Source of the DNA: Thermoanaerobaculia bacterium | Lineage (GTDB): Bacteria > Acidobacteriota > Thermoanaerobaculia > Multivoradales > J023 | Assembly (NCBI GenBank): GCA_028066595.1 | Contig: JALCBJ010000038.1 | Span: 11,952 to 61,042, forward strand | Direction of reading: 5' to 3' | DNA length: 49,091 bases | Shown: piece by piece, positions 24,469 to 34,648 of the stretch | Position numbering within the stretch: the stretch's first letter is position 1 | How the letters are laid out: each line of letters begins with the position of its first letter | Translations under genes and position numbers: made by a program | The notes under the pieces: model-generated | Database searches by the model: none | Told to the model about the DNA's origin: nothing | Seen by the model: only the letters and a program-made list of their open reading frames with translations

Positions 24469-27357
24469 TCAGGATGGCTCCAGCAGGACCTCACGTACCT
24501 TCCGCAGTAACTCATTCGGTCGGAACGGCTTGTGAAGAAAACCTGCGAGGCCTTCGCCTTCCAACCCCTGTGTGGCGTTCTTTTCCCTGTAGCCACTCAT
24601 GAGCAGCACCTTGACATCGGTGTTGCGGCGCCGGATCTCGCGGAAAACCGTCTCGCCGTCCATCTGCGGCATCGTGAGATCGAGAAGAACGAGGCGGATG
24701 TCATCACGCTGGCTTTCGTAGATCTCTAGAGCTTCCGGACCGTCGGACGCCTTCAGCACCTCGAATCCCTGGTGCTCCAGCACCTTGACGGCGACCTCGC
24801 GAACCAGCTCTTCGTCATCCACCACCAGAGCGGTTCCACTGCCCCGCCAGGCTCGGAAGATACCGCTTTCCTCGCGCAGGGTTTGCATCACGCCGTGGAT
24901 GGGAAAGAGCACCTCGATGGTGGTGCCTCGTTGCGGCTGACTGTAGACCTTGATCGCCCCGCCGTGGGCGCGGACGATCCCAAGTACCGCGGCCAGGCCC
25001 AAGCCTCGCCCACTCGCCTTGGTCGAGAAGAACGGGTCGAACATCTTACTCTGGGTCCCTTGGTCCATACCGCAGCCCGAGTCCGATACCTCGAAAAAGA
25101 CGTAGCGGCCCTCGGCTTGTCCTTCGTCGAGTACGGCTCCGTCGAAGTAGCTGCGCTTGGCGTTGATCGCACTGGTGCGGAGCATCACCACCCCATCGTC
25201 CTGGCCCAAGGAGTCGGCCGCGTTGCTCAGGAGGTTGAGGATCGCCTGGGTGATCTGGGCGGGATCGGCATCGATCTGCGGCAGATCTCGCTTCAGGTGC
25301 AGCTCCAAACGGGCGTTCGACATCATGCACTCCTCGAACCGGAGCTTCTGCTCGAGGATCAGCTCGTTGAGAGAGAAAGCGCGCGGAACGTGCTGCTCTT
25401 CGCCGGCGTAGGCAAGGAGCTGGTCCGTGAGCTCCGCCGCGCGTTCCGCCGACATCTCGATCTGTTGCAATCGTTCCCGGGCGGCAGAATCAGCTGGCAG
25501 CTCTTGTAATGCCAGGCTGGTGTTTCCCAACACGCCCGTCAGAATGTTGTTGTAGTCGTGCGCGATTCCCCCGGCCAGGCTTCCTAGACTCTCCAGTTTC
25601 TCCGCTTGCTTGACTCGGCCCTCGAGACGCCGCCTTTCTCGTTCGGTCTTGCGTCGTTCCGTCAAGTCTCGGGCTATGAAAACAGTGCCGGAAGGCCCAC
25701 CTTCGCTGTCCTGTAAGAAGGTCGCGGTCATCCAAGTGGGAAAGGTCTCACCACCCCGCCTTCGATGCTCGATCTCGGCTTCGTGGCTTCCTGTCTCCCG
25801 AACTCTCTCGATGAGTGGTAGCAACTGTTCCTTCACTTGTTCCGGGGTGTGGAAGATGTTGAGGTCATACCCGAGTAGCTCGAAGACCTCGTAGCCGTGC
25901 ATATTCGCCCAAGCCTCGTTGAGGAACTGCATGTTCCCGTCGAGATCGGCTACCGCGATGCCGTCGATCGACTGCTCCACGGCCCGCTCGAGCATTCGCA
26001 TCGCCTCCTCTGCGAGCTGTCGCTCGGAGATCTCGGCCTGAAGACGCTCATTGGAATGGCGCAGCTCGGTGGTGCGATCGTCCACCATCCGTTCGAGTTG
26101 GAGTCGCAGCGACTCCAACTCCTTGCACTCGCCCGTGTAGCGGCTCGACAGCGCGACGAGCAGACTGAGCGCGAACAGGGCGAAGGCCCACGACGGAAGT
26201 GGAAAGGTAGTACCGAGATCGAAGATCTGGAGCAACATCTCCGCGGTTGCCGTCACCAGAATCGCTGCGGTTCCAGGCATCAAAATCCGTGCAGACCGAC
26301 TACCGCTCCAGGCCGCCGTAGACACGAGATGGCTGACGGCGACGAGAAAGGGTAGGACCAACAGTTGACGCGGAGTACCGATCCAAACGACCCAAGGCCA
26401 GGGGAGCACCAGGACCAGTCCGGCCAACAGACATTGGGCTACTTGATAAGCCTGCAGCCAGCGGTGCCGTTTCGTCCCGAGAAACGTCCACAGGAACTGG
26501 ATGAACAAGACGATCGCGAGGTGCTCCAACGCGAACATGAGGCGCTGCGCGGACACAAGACTTTCTGTGTAACGGATGGGCGGCGCAGCCACATAGGTCA
26601 GCGCTGCTACGTCCAAAGAAGTGAGCGCGAACCACAGCTGATCGACGAGGGCCCGGCGCCGACTCCAAAGCAGCAAATGGTAGGCGCTTCCGATCAGGAG
26701 GAGCAGGGCCAAGATCTCCGGCAGGAAGCCCTCGGTGCGCTGCCGTAACTCGTACAGCTCTCGCTGCCGGTGCAGCGTGTCGCGGTCGCCCAACTGAATA
26801 CCGGAGAACGGCATGGCCGCTTCCTCGCGGTCCGCCTGCCAAGCGTGTCGCTGGAAACGGATGGCCATGTGGAGACGTCCTCCGACTCCCACAGAGCTCG
26901 ACGGTATAGGAAATACACGCGGCTCCGGGATAGGAAGTCTCCCTCCTGGGGACTCGGCCACCCGCTCACCCCCAGCCCAGATGGAGAATGAACCGCCGTG
27001 CGTGGGTCCGAGGGAGATTGCCAAGCCGCTCGGAGCCAGGTCCGCCGACCAATCCGATGGCAGAAGGGCCGATTTTCGCAACCACAACACACGGTCGTAT
27101 CCGACCAGGTCCAAGTCGGCCCACGATGCCGGCAGTACAACGGAACGCCAAGTCGAAACATCTAGGTACGGGCTGGCAGGATGTTGGTCATCACCAGCCG
27201 TACCTTCGTCGAAGGAAATCTGCCAGAGACCCGTAAGGTCGAGGGTTCCCGTCAGGAGCTGCTCCTCGGCGACGGCAGGAACCCCGAGTCCGAGTCCGAG
27301 TCCGAGGGCCAGGCAGGCGCTTCCCAGGGCCAGCCAAGTGGGCAGCTGTAAAGGCAT
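24469..27357 (-). CDS. Membrane hybrid sensor histidine kinase with PAS and receiver domains
   Basis: The protein has 962 residues from the ATG at 27355-27357; the longer frame to 27453 would bury a clear signal peptide (LALGSACLALGLGLGLG). Domain order: periplasmic beta-sandwich (about 40-190), about seven membrane segments (215-430, 7TMR-like), coiled coil, PAS domain (about 470-580), HisKA with GGIAHDYNN (His600), HATPase (NLLSNAADSL, DSGCGMD, GRGLGLAAVLG) and a receiver with LVLLDLTMPQMDG (Asp893). It senses an external or membrane signal and either passes phosphate inward or stores it on its own receiver. No separate response regulator is adjacent. It diverges from the unknown gene at 27566. 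Confidence 0.93.
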   Translation of the reverse strand: MPLQLPTWLALGSACLALGLGLGLGVPAVAEEQLLTGTLDLTGLWQISFDEGTAGDDQHPASPYLDVSTWRSVVLPASWADLDLVGYDRVLWLRKSALLPSDWSADLAPSGLAISLGPTHGGSFSIWAGGERVAESPGGRLPIPEPRVFPIPSSSVGVGGRLHMAIRFQRHAWQADREEAAMPFSGIQLGDRDTLHRQRELYELRQRTEGFLPEILALLLLIGSAYHLLLWSRRRALVDQLWFALTSLDVAALTYVAAPPIRYTESLVSAQRLMFALEHLAIVLFIQFLWTFLGTKRHRWLQAYQVAQCLLAGLVLVLPWPWVVWIGTPRQLLVLPFLVAVSHLVSTAAWSGSRSARILMPGTAAILVTATAEMLLQIFDLGTTFPLPSWAFALFALSLLVALSSRYTGECKELESLRLQLERMVDDRTTELRHSNERLQAEISERQLAEEAMRMLERAVEQSIDGIAVADLDGNMQFLNEAWANMHGYEVFELLGYDLNIFHTPEQVKEQLLPLIERVRETGSHEAEIEHRRRGGETFPTWMTATFLQDSEGGPSGTVFIARDLTERRKTERERRRLEGRVKQAEKLESLGSLAGGIAHDYNNILTGVLGNTSLALQELPADSAARERLQQIEMSAERAAELTDQLLAYAGEEQHVPRAFSLNELILEQKLRFEECMMSNARLELHLKRDLPQIDADPAQITQAILNLLSNAADSLGQDDGVVMLRTSAINAKRSYFDGAVLDEGQAEGRYVFFEVSDSGCGMDQGTQSKMFDPFFSTKASGRGLGLAAVLGIVRAHGGAIKVYSQPQRGTTIEVLFPIHGVMQTLREESGIFRAWRGSGTALVVDDEELVREVAVKVLEHQGFEVLKASDGPEALEIYESQRDDIRLVLLDLTMPQMDGETVFREIRRRNTDVKVLLMSGYREKNATQGLEGEGLAGFLHKPFRPNELLRKVREVLLEPS
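27284..27306. repeat. Hexanucleotide tandem repeat in the kinase signal peptide
   Basis: 3.8 copies of CCGAGT on the plus strand encode alternating Leu-Gly in the hydrophobic core of the kinase signal peptide. Copy-number change would alter the signal peptide length by two residues per unit without shifting frame. Confidence 0.6.
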
Positions 27358-27565
27358 GACTATCGTCCGCCATTGCCGGACCGAGTCGCCGGACAGTCGC
27401 AAGATCGGCATCTGGGCTGGGCTCCTCGGACAGACATCCGGCGCGGCGGCCATCGTGGGCGATCAACAGGACGAACGAGGCCGATAAAACTGCTGCCATG
27501 ATATCCCTTCCAGGGAGCTCTGCCTGGGAGGCTCGTTCGGTACTCACCACATCAGGCTCAGACAA

Positions 27566-28390
27566 ATGACCGCTCCACGAGAACTCGATTCTTCCGCTGC
27601 CGAGACCGCTCCGTTTCTCGACGCCACGGGTGTTCACGAAGAAGGACTACGGGGCCTGGTCGTCTACAGCCTGGTGGCTGGCGCCTGCCCCCTGATCCCC
27701 ATTCCCCTCCTCGACGACTGGGTTCTCGATCAGGTTCGACGCCGTCTCGTCAGTCGATTGGCGAGCGCCGCTGACTGCGTTCCTCCGGGGCCGGCGTTGG
27801 GGGTCTTGGCGGACAAGGAACCGACGGACTGGCGTCCCGAAGCCCTGGCAAAAGGCTGTCTACGAACGATCTTCATCGCTCCCCTGCGATTCATCTATCG
27901 ACGAATTCTCCGGAAGCTACTACGCAAGATCCTCTTCGTGCTGGCGGTCAAAGATGCGGTCGACGAGTTCTCCACCACGTTTCACCACGGCCTGTTGCTG
28001 CGCCGCGCGTTCGAGTCGGGACACTGCCCGATGGGGCGCAACGCGACCTGGGACCTGCGACGACGGATCGATACGGTATGCGACTCGCTCGATCCACGAC
28101 CCGTAGAGAGCTCTGTACGTAGCGCCTTCCGACACAGCCGGCGGATCCTGCGCCAGGCCGCGTGGATGATGTCCCAGCTCGGCCGTCGTATGCGACGACG
28201 CGGCAGAAGCCAGGAACTCGACGATCGTTGGGTCGACGAGGCCGCGGCCCGAACCGAAGCCGACGCGGGGGGCTTGGTGGACGAGCTACTGGCTAGCCTG
28301 CGTCGGGAGGCTGGGTATCTCCAGGCCGTCGAGGCGCGACTCGACCGTCACCTTGGAACCGCCGAAGTCACTAGTGCACCGCTTGATTAG
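27566..28390 (+). CDS. Hypothetical protein with amphipathic/basic helices
   Basis: This 274-residue protein is not one I recognise. Near residue 30 it has a moderately hydrophobic segment, VVYSLVAGACPLIPIPLLDDW. Around residues 100-130 lies a very basic, hydrophobic stretch (RFIYRRILRKLLRKILFVLAVK), then KDAVDEFSTTFHHGLLL. The C-terminal 70 residues are charged helices. It looks like a peripheral membrane protein. The gene is divergent from the histidine kinase with 208 bp between starts. Codon use and length support a real gene. No ribosome binding site is obvious before the ATG. Confidence 0.7.
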   Translation: MTAPRELDSSAAETAPFLDATGVHEEGLRGLVVYSLVAGACPLIPIPLLDDWVLDQVRRRLVSRLASAADCVPPGPALGVLADKEPTDWRPEALAKGCLRTIFIAPLRFIYRRILRKLLRKILFVLAVKDAVDEFSTTFHHGLLLRRAFESGHCPMGRNATWDLRRRIDTVCDSLDPRPVESSVRSAFRHSRRILRQAAWMMSQLGRRMRRRGRSQELDDRWVDEAAARTEADAGGLVDELLASLRREAGYLQAVEARLDRHLGTAEVTSAPLD

Positions 28391-28896
28391 AGCCTTCCTG
28401 TTTGTTTCGAGGAGTTCGTGGTCCTGACAATGCGCGCGACGAGGAATAGTAGAGCTGTTTCGAGCAGAAGCAACGCCGTCCGGGACTAGGAAGACCTGAA
28501 ACAAGCGGAAGGGAATGGTACACGGCGCACCGGCAGCCCGTGGCGGAAGTCGTGTGCGGCCGCGCGCCAGGGATCTGCGGTCGGAGACAAGGCGGTCTGA
28601 GGACTGCGATGCAGGCCATCGTGGACGAGGACCAACGCTGTATCCGGCCGTAAACCCCTGGCGCCCAGAGGGTTCCGGCGGCTTGGGCCCGACTCCGGCG
28701 TTGCGCCTCCTCGGCGATGACTCGCATCGCCTGCGTCCACGCGCCTTGGATTCGCACCCAAGGCGCTCGGAACGCGGCTCGCACGACTTCGCCACAGGCT
28801 GCTAACTCCGGAGCCTAGCCCAGAGTGAGTCCGCCATGCCCCTCTCCCATGTACGCTCGCCCCATCATGCTCTCCCCTCATATCTTTCTCTATTCC
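28391..28896. other. Gene-poor stretch upstream of the M23 promoter
   Basis: About 500 bp without a convincing gene. Several overlapping frames of 96-169 codons exist on both strands, but they are arginine/serine-rich and have no family features. A perfect hairpin, GCGCCTTGG (28741-28749) with CCAAGGCGC (28758-28766), has no T-run. No tRNA or transposase relic was recognised. Confidence 0.4.
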
Positions 28897-28924
28897 TTGA
28901 CAGGTCCCGACATTCCGCTACAAT
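28897..28924 (+). promoter_or_regulatory. Sigma70-type promoter for the M23 peptidase unit
   Basis: A perfect TTGACA (28897-28902) is followed after 16 bp by TACAAT (28919-28924). Transcription should start near 28931, leaving a leader of about 230 nt before the peptidase start. A small hairpin (CCGGT/ACCGG) lies at the very 5' end of that leader. Confidence 0.65.
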
Positions 28925-29061
28925 TCTTTGAAATTCCGGTGATTCGTGACCGGTGGTTTAGCGTGACATGATCCATTAGCTCCTGATTGTCGCGCTCGTG
29001 CACCGCGTTCCGACACCGGGACATGCTTGCTTTGTCATCTGATCGGTTTTCTACGGATGGA

Positions 29062-29163
29062 GTGAAACGCTTTTACCGTCGGCGCCGCTGGGCCTTCGCT
29101 CTTGCCGAGTCCAGCACCACGCCGAGTCCCAAGGACCCGAAACCAGGATCCGACGAGACTTGA
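29062..29163 (+). CDS. Candidate 33-residue leader ORF overlapping the M23 start
   Basis: A GTG at 29062, with GGATGGA just upstream, opens a 33-residue frame starting VKRFYRRRRWAFALAES. Its TGA (29161-29163) overlaps the TTG start of the M23 gene (29160-29162) as TTGA. Such an overlap suits translational coupling, which would help a TTG start with a poor ribosome binding site. It may equally be chance. Confidence 0.3.
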   Translation: MKRFYRRRRWAFALAESSTTPSPKDPKPGSDET

Positions 29164-30029
29164 AACAGCACACCATCATCTTTGTCCCCCACGCCCGCGC
29201 CCAGTTCCGGAAATGGCGCGTCACTTCTCTCCAGGCCCTTCTCCTACTCGGCGGTATCGCCTTTCTCACCCTTGGCGGCGTCACCGCTTCTTGGCTCTAC
29301 TTCACGTCCAGTTTCGATCGCGATCAGCTACAGCAGATCGAACAGGAAAATCAGGAGCTCAAGGCGGTCAATCAACGATTCGAGTCGAATATTCGGAATC
29401 TCGAAGGCAAGTTGAGCGACTACCAGGATCGCATTCAGAAACTGGCGCTGGTTGCAGGGCTGTCCGAGCTCGCGCCAGAGACCGAGCCGGGCATCGGCGG
29501 CCTGGCACCGTCAGGCCGTACAGAGCTGGAGAATGAGCTGGCTGATCTCCGACGCCGCGCGGATGGCCTGGACGGGATCGTCAGCCGGGTAGCTGGCCAG
29601 CTCGACGAAAGCCGGCTCCGGATGTCGCACACACCCACCATCACACCGGTGCGAGGTATCCTCACGAGCGGCTTCGGCTACCGTAAGGATCCGTTTACAG
29701 GTAAGCGCGCCTTTCACCCCGCCATCGACATCTCCGCACCTTACGGCAAGGAGATCGTGGCACCTGGCGATGGCATCGTCACGAAGGCCGGGAGGGCGAG
29801 TGGATACGGAAGGGTCATCTATCTATCGCACGGGTACGGCATCACCACCCGCTACGGTCACATGTCGAAGCTGGCCGTCGAGGCCGGGCAGACCGTGAAG
29901 CGTGGTGACGTCATCGGCTATCTCGGATCTTCCGGACGCTCTACCGGTAACCATTTGCACTACGAAGTTCGAGTCGACGGCACGCCGCAGAATCCGCTCG
30001 GCTACATGCTCGACGACCGCGGTCGTTGA
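29160..30029 (+). CDS. M23 family (LytM-type) metallopeptidase, membrane anchored
   Basis: The protein has 289 residues from a TTG start. Residues about 2-20 (KQHTIIFVPHARAQFRKWRV) resemble the conserved N-terminus of such peptidases, which favours this start over any later ATG. Residues 24-46 form a membrane anchor, 55-95 a coiled coil, and about 170-285 the peptidase. Zinc ligands: His186 and Asp190 in FHPAIDIS, and His267 in HLHYEV. The fold is complete, so it may cut peptidoglycan cross-bridges in the periplasm. It has its own promoter (28897), a long leader, and a terminator at 30062, so it forms a single-gene unit. Confidence 0.92.
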   Translation: MKQHTIIFVPHARAQFRKWRVTSLQALLLLGGIAFLTLGGVTASWLYFTSSFDRDQLQQIEQENQELKAVNQRFESNIRNLEGKLSDYQDRIQKLALVAGLSELAPETEPGIGGLAPSGRTELENELADLRRRADGLDGIVSRVAGQLDESRLRMSHTPTITPVRGILTSGFGYRKDPFTGKRAFHPAIDISAPYGKEIVAPGDGIVTKAGRASGYGRVIYLSHGYGITTRYGHMSKLAVEAGQTVKRGDVIGYLGSSGRSTGNHLHYEVRVDGTPQNPLGYMLDDRGR

Positions 30030-30061
30030 CCGGCGGCCGAGAGCACAGAGCAGTCCGCACT

Positions 30062-30090
30062 ACCCCGGGTCTCCACTCGGGGTTTTTGGT
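30062..30090 (+). terminator. Intrinsic terminator after the M23 gene
   Basis: ACCCCG (30062-30067) pairs with CGGGGT (30078-30083) around a 10-nt loop and runs straight into TTTTTGGTTT. It lies about 35 nt after the peptidase stop. Confidence 0.75.
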
Positions 30091-30153
30091 TTCAGGCCGT
30101 TGGCCTCGATCGCAGTTGCCGAAGCACATCGCCTCCAAGGAAGGTGAGCCGCC

Positions 30154-31674
30154 ATGACCCGTGACGAAGTCGACGAGAGTGCCGTCGAGTCGCGATGCCC
30201 GGTCGATCATTCGAGTCTCGTGGAATCGTCGAGAACGGCCGAGATCCGTCCACTCGACGCGATTCCCGGCCCGAGGCCGATGCCGCTACTCGGCTGGCGC
30301 GGCAACACACTGAGATTCCTACGCGATCCGATCGCCTATCTCCGGCAACTTCGCCAGCAGCACGGCACGATAGCGCGGTTCGTCGCGGGATCGAATCCAT
30401 CGATCGTCTTCCGCCCCACTACGCGGGATCGCTCGACCATTTTTGTTCTGGGGCCAGACGGCGCACGCGACGTTCTGACGCAACCTGACGTTTTCACCGG
30501 TGGAGAATTCCGAGCGCCGAAAGGACTCGAGTGGATCAACCACAGCATGGTCTCTGCTGAAGGGGGCCGCCGCAAGCAGCGTCGGGGAACCATGAGTCCT
30601 GCCTTCGCCCGCGACCATCTCAAGTCATACGTTTCGGAGGTCGAGAAACAGACACGAATTCGCCTGGATCGATGGCGCCGTCAGCAAAGGGTCGATCTGG
30701 CCGGCGAGATGTTCGATTTCGCCTCAGGCATCGCTCGCACTTGCTTTTTTGGTCAAGACCCGAGTGGTGGCGGGATCGACCTCGCAGCGATGGTACGAAT
30801 GTTCGCCGAAGGCCTGGTGTCTCCACTCGCTGGAGTGCCGGTCAACCTGCCGGGAACTCCCTACCATCGGCTCCGCCACTACGGCGAGATCGTGTATCGC
30901 GAGCTGTTGGCCGAAATTGACCGAAAGCGCGCCGGCGGCAACACCGGCGACGACATCCTGGCCATGATGATCGCCTCGCAGGCGGAGCAAGGCCTGAAAC
31001 TGACGAACGACGAGCTGATGGGCGACGCCGTTGCACTCTTCCTCGCAGGCCACGACGTCCCTGCGAACGCCATCACCTACGCCTTGATTCTGCTATCGCA
31101 ACACCCGCAGATCGCGTCACGGCTTTGGCACGAACTGGATCGCGAGGTGGACGGTGACATGCCAGCCTATTCGCAGGTCTGGCGACTGCCTTATCTGGAT
31201 CGGGTGGTCAAGGAATCTCTCCGGATCCTGGGACCGACACTCATGATCCTCCGCAGCGCGGCGCAGGACGGGATCGTCGCGGGCTACGAAGTGCCGGCGG
31301 GGTCCGAAGTTCTGACGGTTCCTTACATCATTCACACCGATCCGGAAGTCTGGCAGAGTCCGTTGCGGTTCGATCCCGACCGCTGGCTCGACACCAAACC
31401 GTCCGCCTTTGAATACCTACCCTTCAGCTATGGCGCGCGGAAGTGCCTCGGCGCCCCGTTCGCCGAGCTCCTCATGAAGATCGTGTTGTGTGTCCTGGTG
31501 AAGAACGTTCGGTTGACGCCGGTCGATGGCATCAAGATCGACTTCTTCAGCACTTTCGTCATCTCACCGAAGGGCAAGGTCCCAGTGCACGTATCAGCGC
31601 AGGACGGTAACTTCGAAGCCAGCCGCGTTCGCCTCGGCGGACAGATCACTACGATGGTCGAGCTAACCGGCTGA
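30154..31674 (+). CDS. Cytochrome P450 with altered I-helix
   Basis: The protein has 506 residues. The haem-binding loop FSYGARKCLG (Cys431) and the K-helix ExxR in KESLRIL are intact, so the P450 family call is firm. It resembles bacterial P450s of the CYP110/CYP4-like type in length and the GPRPMPLLGW opening. The I-helix oxygen-activation motif, normally AGxD/E-T-T, reads AGHDVPAN (Asp301, Val302, Pro303), so both threonines are missing. AGGAAGG lies 9 nt before the ATG. A terminator separates it from the M23 gene. No redox partner is adjacent. Confidence 0.92.
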   Translation: MTRDEVDESAVESRCPVDHSSLVESSRTAEIRPLDAIPGPRPMPLLGWRGNTLRFLRDPIAYLRQLRQQHGTIARFVAGSNPSIVFRPTTRDRSTIFVLGPDGARDVLTQPDVFTGGEFRAPKGLEWINHSMVSAEGGRRKQRRGTMSPAFARDHLKSYVSEVEKQTRIRLDRWRRQQRVDLAGEMFDFASGIARTCFFGQDPSGGGIDLAAMVRMFAEGLVSPLAGVPVNLPGTPYHRLRHYGEIVYRELLAEIDRKRAGGNTGDDILAMMIASQAEQGLKLTNDELMGDAVALFLAGHDVPANAITYALILLSQHPQIASRLWHELDREVDGDMPAYSQVWRLPYLDRVVKESLRILGPTLMILRSAAQDGIVAGYEVPAGSEVLTVPYIIHTDPEVWQSPLRFDPDRWLDTKPSAFEYLPFSYGARKCLGAPFAELLMKIVLCVLVKNVRLTPVDGIKIDFFSTFVISPKGKVPVHVSAQDGNFEASRVRLGGQITTMVELTG

Positions 31675-31699
31675 ACCACCAGACACCCTCTGTTACCAT
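31671..31699 (+). promoter_or_regulatory. Possible secA promoter
   Basis: TG-T-TACCAT (31691-31699) fits the extended -10 pattern. CTGAAC at 31671-31676, 17 bp upstream of the hexamer, is a weak -35. It overlaps the stop codon of the P450 gene and would give a secA leader of about 185 nt. That leader (31705-31889) has a GC-rich stem candidate, but I recognise no known regulatory element in it. Confidence 0.35.
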
Positions 31700-31889
31700 C
31701 GCCTCGCGGGCGGCGCTCGATCCGTCGCTAGCCCCGCCCCCAGCTCAAGCCTGCCCGTCCTGACGACCGCCTCATCCTGGCACCTCCTTTCTCGACGATC
31801 CCTACGCGCGTCGAATCCGAGCCGGGACTCAAGCCGCGCTTCTGGCCGCCGACGACCGGCGCACTTGCTCGTCCTCCCGGAGCTTCCGC

Positions 31890-34598
31890 ATGATCAACAA
31901 AGTCCTGTCCACGATCTTCGGTACGAAGTACGAGCGCGAGCTCAAACGCCTCCAGCCGACGATCGATCGCATCAACGGCCTGGAGCCCGACTTCGAAGCC
32001 CTTTCCGACGGCGAGCTGCGGGCCAAGACCGACGAGTTTCGCAGCCGCCTCGAGAACGGTGAGGGTCTGGAGGACCTGCTGCCGGAAGCCTTCGCGACCG
32101 TACGCGAAGCAGCCAAGCGTACCCTCGGAATGCGCCACTACGACGTGCAGCTCTTCGGTGGCATCATCCTGCACCAGGGCCGCATCGCCGAGATGAAGAC
32201 TGGTGAAGGTAAAACACTCGCAGCCACCCTGCCGGTCTACCTGAACGCATTACCCGCCAAGGGCGTTCACGTGGTGACGGTCAACGACTATCTCGCCGGC
32301 CGCGATGCGGAGTGGATGGGGGCGATCTACAAATACTTGGGCATGTCAGTGGGTACCATCCGAAGCAGCATGCCGCCGAACGCACGCAAGCAAGAGTACG
32401 ACGCCGACATCACCTACGGGACCAACAACGAGTTCGGCTTCGACTATCTGCGAGACCACATGAAGTTCTCGGTGGAGAACATGGTACAGCGCGGCCACCA
32501 CTACGCCATCGTCGACGAGGTCGATTCGATCCTTGTCGACGAGGCACGCACGCCCTTGATCATCTCCGGGCCTTCGGAGGAGTCGACCGACAAGTACTAC
32601 AAGGTCAACGGCATCATCCCCAGATTCGTCCGCGGCGAGGAACACGAGGAGGAGGGCCAGAAGTGGACCACGGGAGACTTCATCGTCGATGAGAAGGCGC
32701 ATTCCGTCACGCTTACCGACGAGGGCGTAGCCAAGGCTGAGAAACTTCTAGGCCTCGACAACCTCTACGAGATGGAGAATATGGACTGGCTGCATGCAGT
32801 CAACCAAGGGCTCCGGGCACACCATCTCTACAAGAAGGACGTCGCCTATCTGGTGAAGGACGGTCAGGTGGTTATCGTCGATGAGTTCACGGGCCGTACC
32901 ATGCCAGGACGCAGGTGGTCCGATGGACTGCACCAGGCGGTCGAAGCCAAGGAAGGGGTAAAGATCGAGCGCGAGAACCAGACCTTGGCGACCATCACGT
33001 TCCAGAATTATTTCCGCATGTACGACAAGCTCGCGGGGATGACCGGCACGGCCGAAACCGAAGAAGCCGAGTTCGGCGAGATCTACGATCTCGACGTCTC
33101 GGTCATTCCGACCAACAAGCCGATTGCTCGCATCGACTATGCCGATCTGATCTTCCGCACGGAAAAGGAGAAGTGGTTGGCCGTGGTCGACGAGATCCGC
33201 GACTGCCAAGATCGCGGTCAGCCTGTACTCGTCGGCACGATCTCGATCGAAAACTCCGAGATGCTCTCGAAGATGCTCAAGAAGCGCGGGGTCCGGCACG
33301 TGGTCTTGAACGCCAAGTTCCACGACAAGGAGGCGTCCATCGTCGCACAGGCAGGCCGCCTCGGGTCAGTGACCATCGCCACCAACATGGCGGGTCGCGG
33401 CACCGACATCGTCCTCGGCGGCAACCCCGACGGCCTGGCCGAGAGCGAGGTCAACCCGGAGTCGGACCCCGAGAAGTTCCAGGTCTTGCTACAGAAGTAC
33501 ACTGAGCAATGTAGCGACGAAAAGATTCGCGTCAAGGAAGCCGGCGGTCTGCATATCCTCGGTACCGAACGCCACGAGTCCCGCCGCATCGACAACCAGC
33601 TCCGTGGCAGGTCCGGTCGCCAGGGAGATCCCGGCTCGTCGCGCTTCTTCATTTCCCTGGACGATGATCTGATGCGCATCTTCGGCGATGGCACCGGACG
33701 CGTTCAGAAGCTCATGGGCACGTTGGGCATGCAGGAAGGCGAGGCGATAGAACACCGTATGGTGACCAAAGCCATCGAGCGCGCTCAGAATGCGGTCGAA
33801 GCGCGCAACTTCGAAGTGCGCAAGCGTCTCTTGGAATACGACGACGTAATGAACAAGCAGCGCGAAGCCGTGTACGCGCTGAGGACCGAACTCCTGGAAG
33901 GCGAAGAGAGTCGTGCCACGGTGACCCGCGTGAGCGAGGACGTCGTCGACTACGCAGTGGCGAACAATTGCCCGGAAGAGGCCGACCCACGCGACTGGAA
34001 TCTCTCGGAGTTGCGCAACGACGTCCTCCACTACTTCGACATCGATCTAGGACGTGACTCGGACCTCAATCTCGAGGATCTCGGCATCCAGGAGCTTCGA
34101 GAGGAGATCTGGTCAAGGATTCGAGGCAAGTATGAAGAGAAGGAGGAGCGTCACGGCGACGAGATGATGCGCCGCACGGAGCGCGAGGTCATGCTGTCGC
34201 TCTTGGACGACACCTGGAAGGATCACCTTCTGGCCCTCGACCATCTGAAGGAAGGCATCAACCTTCGCGGATACGGCCAACGCGACCCACTCCAGGAGTA
34301 CAAGAAGGAGAGCTTCGAGCTCTTCAGCGAGTTGAAGAATCGCTGGGAAGATACGGTGATCCAGCGAATGTTTCGTGTCGAGCCCATTTCCGTCGAAGAA
34401 TACGAGAAGCGCAAACGGGAGATGGTCGAACGCATGCGCCAGCGTTTCCAGCTCAGCGCGCCAGCCAAGACGACACAGGCCAGGCCTCAAACCTTCGAAC
34501 GAAAGCTGCCCAAGGTCGGCCGCAACGATCCCTGCCCGTGCGGCTCCGGCAAGAAGTACAAGAAATGCTGCGGGGCACCCCAGCGGCGCACCGCGTGA
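31890..34598 (+). CDS. secA: Preprotein translocase ATPase SecA
   Basis: This 902-residue protein is full length for the family. Walker A MKTGEGKT is at 102-109; [27 protein letters not shown] and [15 protein letters not shown] are standard SecA motifs. The C-terminal SEC-C zinc motif, [13 protein letters not shown], is present. SecA pushes unfolded preproteins through SecYEG. The SDR and rnd genes follow on the same strand with gaps of 50 and 9 bp. Confidence 0.98.
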   Translation: MINKVLSTIFGTKYERELKRLQPTIDRINGLEPDFEALSDGELRAKTDEFRSRLENGEGLEDLLPEAFATVREAAKRTLGMRHYDVQLFGGIILHQGRIAEMKTGEGKTLAATLPVYLNALPAKGVHVVTVNDYLAGRDAEWMGAIYKYLGMSVGTIRSSMPPNARKQEYDADITYGTNNEFGFDYLRDHMKFSVENMVQRGHHYAIVDEVDSILVDEARTPLIISGPSEESTDKYYKVNGIIPRFVRGEEHEEEGQKWTTGDFIVDEKAHSVTLTDEGVAKAEKLLGLDNLYEMENMDWLHAVNQGLRAHHLYKKDVAYLVKDGQVVIVDEFTGRTMPGRRWSDGLHQAVEAKEGVKIERENQTLATITFQNYFRMYDKLAGMTGTAETEEAEFGEIYDLDVSVIPTNKPIARIDYADLIFRTEKEKWLAVVDEIRDCQDRGQPVLVGTISIENSEMLSKMLKKRGVRHVVLNAKFHDKEASIVAQAGRLGSVTIATNMAGRGTDIVLGGNPDGLAESEVNPESDPEKFQVLLQKYTEQCSDEKIRVKEAGGLHILGTERHESRRIDNQLRGRSGRQGDPGSSRFFISLDDDLMRIFGDGTGRVQKLMGTLGMQEGEAIEHRMVTKAIERAQNAVEARNFEVRKRLLEYDDVMNKQREAVYALRTELLEGEESRATVTRVSEDVVDYAVANNCPEEADPRDWNLSELRNDVLHYFDIDLGRDSDLNLEDLGIQELREEIWSRIRGKYEEKEERHGDEMMRRTEREVMLSLLDDTWKDHLLALDHLKEGINLRGYGQRDPLQEYKKESFELFSELKNRWEDTVIQRMFRVEPISVEEYEKRKREMVERMRQRFQLSAPAKTTQARPQTFERKLPKVGRNDPCPCGSGKKYKKCCGAPQRRTA

Positions 34599-34648
34599 CG
34601 AATACCGACGCCACCAGATCCCGGCCGGCTTTCGCCCGTATGCATTGA

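Noticed and set aside
28286..28881. Several overlapping minus-strand frames of 131-169 codons
   Set aside because: Mutually overlapping, Arg/Ser/Pro-rich, no motif and no ribosome binding site. I considered transposase remains but saw no catalytic motif or terminal inverted repeats.
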